From: Isoetes taiwanensis
Lineage: Eukaryota; Streptophyta; Lycopodiopsida; Isoetales; Isoetaceae
Length of the DNA: 64,000 nt
NCBI GenBank assembly: GCA_021234155.1
Contig: JAJEKV010000030.1
Coordinates: 1,812,333-1,876,332, forward strand
Direction of reading: 5' to 3'
The notes beneath the pieces are model-generated. The model ran no database searches. It worked only from the letters and a program-made list of their open reading frames with translations, and was not told the DNA's origin. The position numbers were made by a program, and so were the translations under genes. Shown one piece after another: positions 59,516-64,000 of this stretch. Each line of letters opens with the position of its first letter. The stretch's first letter is position 1.

Positions 59516-61100
59516 TGTGACGCTCCCTGAATATATACGACACCTGAGCCGTATACATACGGGGACTTTCCCCTCCCATGGCGACCATCTCGCCATGAAC
59601 AGGGCCCTCCGTCAATCCCGGGCCATCTATAGAAGATGCCCGAGTGAAGGACACAGAGGGGTCATTCGGCCCATGCCTTCAATGGGACTCCTAAGTCGCG
59701 GAAGCATGAATACAAGGTTAGCACACATCATAAATCATATATAAATAACCACCACGAAGGGTGGCGCATCCATCCAAGTACCAACGGCAAAGAATATACA
59801 TCTAATCCTACGGAAAACACCCCAAACCCCAGGTTCTACCCCGGTTCAGACTCCTGTGAGGATGGACTGATGGCTCGGTCTCAAGAGATCAGCAGACAGA
59901 GGTATAACCTGGCGTTGGCTGGCATAGAACATCGGCTAGGGTTGTCCACTCCATCCGTCCCTCCTGTGCACACTTTGCAGATGGGTCGATTCACGCTATG
60001 GCTTCGCTATAGCCTTCCGGAGATGCAGACTCAAGGTATCACCCTTCGAGCCTACTCCAGGGTTCATGACACCCGGTCCGATGAGGCAGGTCAGGGAAGT
60101 GTCCCCTTCCAGGATCACAGTGGTTCTATGGGTGAGCTAGAGGATACGTGCCACATCAGCGACCCTCGCATCCGTACCTGACTTACTCACCCTAAATCTA
60201 CTCAAAGTGCATGGTGCCCCATACAGGTCACACCTCTACACCAGTGTCGGACCCATACCCGCCCCCACGTGGACGGCTTATCGAGCCTAGCCCATTGTAG
60301 GAGTCTCAGGAGCCTTTTATGTTCATGCAAGACCCCACCCCCACTTCACCACTGCGTCCCTTCTCTGGTGCTAAGCCATTCCATAGCATCTACGACCCGG
60401 TGCCCTCTTGTACACAGGCCGCATCAAATGGGCAGTACAGGGATCAACCTAGGAGTATACTACTAACATGGCTCAGAGGTCTCTACCCCCCTTAATACCC
60501 CCATTTCCAGGATAATACTATGCAAAGAACTATCAATGCATCCTTTAAGAGCAAAACCAGAATCAGAGATAAAGAGAACTCACCTTTGCAATCAAGAGTT
60601 AGTTCCTACAAGTAAAACACAAAGAGAACAGAAGAAATAAACACTACAAGTGCCCAACAGGGGCACTACCCTAGAACATCAAGCTATACTAACCACTAAC
60701 CTGAGTTCCTGCTGGATCCATTGTCATTTGGTACTTCCATCTTCCCTGGACTTGGCGCTCAGCTATGGACACACAGGTAAGTTGGGTGCTTAGCAAGGGT
60801 GGGCGCTCAGCTGTTGTTCCTCTTGATCGATTAGGGGTCAATTTGGGGTTGGGGTCAAGTTGATGATCCAAATTGGAACTTCCCATGCTGCCCAATCGAG
60901 TTAGGCTAGGTGGCGCTCCCTTAAATAGCCAATTAGTATTATTCAATTAATTGGATAATTATCCTTTAATGGTTAATTTAGCATAGCTAAATTAATCCCT
61001 TTTAGGTCAATGTCAAAATACCCCATGGTGGCGTACCTTTACTGGTGACATGTTAGTATATTATTTATACATATCCCGTATAAATACATGGAACGTCACA
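59516..61100 (-). repeat. gypsy 3' LTR, 1585 bp
   Basis: Plus-strand ends TGTGACGCTCC and GGAACGTCACA form the inverted TGTGACG/CGTCACA termini. It contains only short ORFs. The right LTR lies beyond the window, so the length rests on the termini and the adjoining polypurine tract. Confidence 0.85.
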
Positions 61101-61119
61101 TTCTCCCCCCTTAGAATTA
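61101..61119 (-). other. gypsy polypurine tract
   Basis: The minus strand reads TAATTCTAAGGGGGGAGAA directly before the LTR, the expected plus-strand primer site. Confidence 0.85.
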
Positions 61120-61829
61120 ATGCTGTCCTCGGCATTGGGGTTAGTTAACCAGAGACAGTTAATCGCAGAACTGAAATAGGAGAAAGTGTACTTAAGAAAG
61201 GAAGATAACTCGTTATTTCTGACAGTAATACATTGAAGTTCAAAATATATCAGAGTGTAAGCACCAAGGTGCATTTTACAGATTTATGATCAAAGAAAGT
61301 TCAAGGACCGAAGTCCAATTTTAAAACATCATCGGCAACGAAACTAACACATGTAGACAAAACAGAACTGAAGAAGTCGGGCCATCAGCAACCCTCTATA
61401 CATGGGCAGGTCACGAACTGTTCACTGGCCTGCACGTGTCAGTATATCAGTATGTATAAATAATATAAATAGATTGTGGTTGAAGGGACCACCCCCTAAA
61501 ATAAATGAAAGAAAATCCTATCTACAAGGGGACCTATCATGTCTATGGTTTGCAATTCATTGCAGCATAGGGAATGGTCAAGTTCCCATTGTAGCCGAGA
61601 TGAACGCGGCCTATCAACTATATGCCCTCCAAGCAATTCGTGGTCATGTCAACATCGACAGTACACCACGTCCTAGAGAACACAAAGGTGATCTCATCAT
61701 CGGTAACTATTATTACTTACGATGCATCTACCCCTCTAGAGCATCACTCCTGGCAATCAAGCTTCCAAGCTTACCGCCGGCTGCGGGGTTGATAGCATCG
61801 TTGATGGTGCGGCCTTGAGATTCCCGCAT

Positions 61830-62170
61830 GAAGTCTGATAGTGCTTCTCAAGGTCTATTTTCATCACCCACGAAGCATCCTCTCGGGCGGCAAGTGTTTC
61901 CACTTAACCAAGTATTGTAGCATTTGACTCTTCCGTCTCGCTTTTATAGGCCCGATCAAGAAGAGCTTCGTGCACTATATCTAGATGCTCTTCCGTCATT
62001 TCAAGAAGGGTGGGTGTATCCAAGATCTCCTCTGGATCTGGGGTGTGTTGTTTCAGAAGACTCACGTGAAAGACCTTGTGGATCTTCAAGCGGGGTGGCA
62101 AATCCAAGCGATATGCCTGTTCTCCAACTCGTTCAATGATTTTGAACGGCCCAGCCCATCCGGGTGCCAA
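61830..62170 (-). pseudogene. gypsy integrase C-terminus and chromodomain-like end
   Basis: WAGPFKIIERVGEQAYRLDL, KIHKVFHVSLLKQH is the standard post-integrase region. After a frame shift near 61915, YLVKWKHLPPE and, in another frame, ASWV give a chromodomain-like ending, typical of chromoviruses that target chromatin marks. At least two shifts are present. Confidence 0.75.
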
Positions 62171-62232
62171 ATTTCTTGCGCTACCAATCTTTAAGCTTGG
62201 CCTGCTTTTACCTTAATCTTAAGCCAAACTGA

Positions 62233-63030
62233 TTAAGCCCACGGAAGACTCATGGGGTTCTCGTGTTTATCCGCTACACTCTTTCCGACGACCGCGCTCA
62301 ATAAGTAACCACGAACTTCCTCAACCAAAGCTTGCATTTCTAAGAGGAGTTGTTGAGAAACCTCCACTTTAGAAACGGGGTTATGCCATGTGTCTGGAGT
62401 AAGACATTGATAACCATAATTTATCATAAAGGGAGACATTCTGGAAGACTCCTGTTTCATGCTGTTATAGGCAAACTCGACCAGATAAATATAGTCAGCC
62501 CATTGTGATTGCTTACTCCACACATAACTTCGTAGCATATCCTCTAAAATGCGATTGGTACGCTCTATCTGGCCATCCGTCTGAGGATGATATGCCGTAT
62601 TCATAGCAAGCTTGGTCTGGATGGTGGCAAAGAAATCCTTCCAGAATGCACTTACGAATTTGGGATCCCTGTCGGATATGATAACTCGCGGCATTCCGTG
62701 CAATCTGAAGATCTCCTTTGCAAAAAGCAAAGCGGTATCGAAGGCTATGTCCGTGGTACGACATGGCAAGAAATGAGCCATTTTCGACAACTTGTCGACC
62801 ACTACCATCAATACGTCATATCCACGGAGCGTACGGGGAAGGCCCACAATGAAATCCATGGTTATTACTTCCCACTTAGCGTTGGGCACATCCAGAGGTT
62901 GCAACTCTCCTGGAATCCTTAATTGCTCAGCCTTGGTTTGCTGACACACTTGACACTGCTTAATGTACCTAGCAATGTCCTTCATAGAAGGCCAGAAATA
63001 GCTGGAGCGGATCTTAAAGTAGGTCTTCAT
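62233..63030 (-). pseudogene. gypsy integrase core
   Basis: A 265-aa frame with CQVCQQTKAEQ (zinc-binding end), WEVITMDFIVGLP (first Asp), VIISDRDPKFVSAFW (second Asp) and AYHPQTDGQIERTNR (Glu), the D,D35E integrase. The upstream HxxxH part sits across a stop at 63043 (LILHDTHNSPIA). Confidence 0.93.
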
Positions 63031-63042
63031 AAAACCTGCATG

Positions 63043-63967
63043 TCAAGCGATAGGGCTGTTGTGCGTGTCATGGAGAATTAGCTTACGTATTCCTGAGGTT
63101 TCAGGTACACACAACTTATCCTTGTAATATAACAAGTTGCCCTCTTTCTTATACGAACGGAAAGCTTCACGTTCTTTATCTGTGCGTGCCTCCTTATTCA
63201 AACTCTCCCAAACATCATGGAATTCGGGATCTGTGGCCAAGGTCTGTGCTATGTGGTTCCCAAACTCACTAGTGAGTGTGAAAATTGCATTACAATGGGT
63301 GCAGGTTACCAGGGGATGGCGTGACAACGCATCCGCAACCACATTGTGCTTCCCACATAATCTCAAAATCATACTCCTCCAGAAATTCCATCCATCTTCT
63401 TTGACGGAGGTTGAGATTCGGCTGGGTGGATAGATAACGGAGACTCTGATGATCTGTATCAAGTTGAAATCTTCTACCAAGAAGGTAGTGTCTCCATATA
63501 CGCAGAGCGCGGACAACGGCTAATAACTCCTGGTCATGGGTAGGGTATCGCTGCTCAGTCGCGTTCATTTTCTTTGAATCATATGTAATAACCCTCCCTT
63601 CCTGCATTAGGACTCCACCGGTAGCAATCTTACTGGCATCTGTTGCCACTATTTTATCCTTTTTAGGGTCGGGCAATGTGAGGACTGGTGCTGACGTTAA
63701 AGCATCCTTAAGCTTCTGAAAACTTCCCTGGACCTTTGCTTTCCAATGCTCAATCCAATCCTTCACCTTCTCATGCTTGGTAAGATCAGTAAGAGGTGCT
63801 GCAATCTTTGCAAAATCCTTAACAAATTTCCGATAATATCCTGCCAATCCTAAGAAACTTCGGACCTCGGAGACATTCCCTGGAATGGGCCAATCCTTCA
63901 CTGCCTCTAACTTTGCTGGATCGGTAGCAATTCCCTCTGCTGAAATGGCATGTCCCAAATAATCCAC
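63043..63967 (-). pseudogene. gypsy reverse transcriptase end and RNase H
   Basis: [76 protein letters not shown] and [10 protein letters not shown] mark the RT thumb/connection and RNase H. A frame change near 63290-63350 links it to [12 protein letters not shown] and the integrase N-terminus. The catalytic RT motif lies beyond the window. Confidence 0.9.
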
Positions 63968-64000
63968 CTTTGGAGTGGCAAACTTGCACTTAGAGAACTT

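Larger units (their letters stand above)
59516..64000 (-). mobile_element. Ty3/gypsy (chromovirus-type) retrotransposon, 3' part
   Basis: Runs off the right edge. It has a 3' LTR (59516-61100), polypurine tract, and pol read leftwards: RT end/RNase H, integrase, chromodomain-like tail. Integrase follows RT, as in gypsy. It lies in an intron of the OSCA gene, in the same transcriptional direction. The candidate target duplication is AGCAC at 59511-59515; the other copy is outside the window. Confidence 0.93.

Overview
The window looks like nuclear DNA of a land plant with a large, transposon-rich genome, probably a non-seed plant such as a fern or lycophyte (inference; nothing here fixes the species). 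Supporting signs are GT-AG introns, a PPR gene remnant, the 3' exons of an OSCA/CSC1-type channel gene, a plant Ty1/copia element with the usual initiator-tRNA-Met primer site, a chromovirus-type Ty3/gypsy element, LINE remnants and a decayed Helitron-like helicase. Intact host genes are few. The best are a three-exon protein kinase gene (47.6-50.6 kb, minus strand) and the OSCA 3' end (58.3-59.4 kb, minus strand).

The most interesting content is two large DNA transposons that appear to be distant members of one family. Element 1 (E1, 2642-15618) has 29-bp perfect terminal inverted repeats (TIRs) starting GGGT and a 4-bp target duplication, TCTT. It sits inside a PPR gene: removing it with one TCTT copy joins a PPR reading frame across the junction. 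Element 2 (E2, 17515-32199) lies in the opposite orientation, has 24-bp perfect TIRs also starting GGGT, and a 4-bp duplication, CATC. The elements have the same layout although their sequences differ widely. A transposase-like gene (HTH-like part, CxC zinc-binding part, RNase H-fold DDE-like core, C-terminal GD module) starts near one TIR. A coiled-coil/RING-like gene starts near the other TIR. An FCP1/SCP-type phosphatase-like gene with DIN in place of the catalytic DxD lies between them, tail-to-tail with the transposase. E2 also has a piece resembling a Ulp1 (C48) protease. Conserved synteny argues that the accessory genes belong to the element and are not random captures. Both copies are decayed; the E1 phosphatase-like ORF is the only intact accessory gene.

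Layout: 1-2641, non-coding sequence with a retroposon (1220-2307) and the left part of the PPR gene. 2642-15618, E1, its transposase split by a probable nested insertion (about 5.64-11.74 kb). 15619-17514, right part of the PPR remnant plus a LINE. 17515-32199, E2, interrupted by a copia element (19415-25209) whose two LTRs differ at only about three sites. 33.6-36.8 kb, two arrays of repeats built around a GC-rich hairpin, TTGGGCG..CGCCCAA. 38.4-40.7 kb, Helitron-like helicase remnant. 42.2-42.9 kb, truncated kinase copy. 45.3-46.8 kb, Myb/SANT-like remnant and a small ORF. 47.6-50.6 kb, kinase gene with a LINE at its 5' side. 52.8-58.3 kb, mostly featureless. 58.3-59.4 kb, OSCA exons. 59516-64000, a gypsy element (3' LTR plus pol) inserted in an OSCA intron and running off the window.

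Most coding remnants carry stops or frameshifts. All family names come from recognising motifs by eye; no database search was run.
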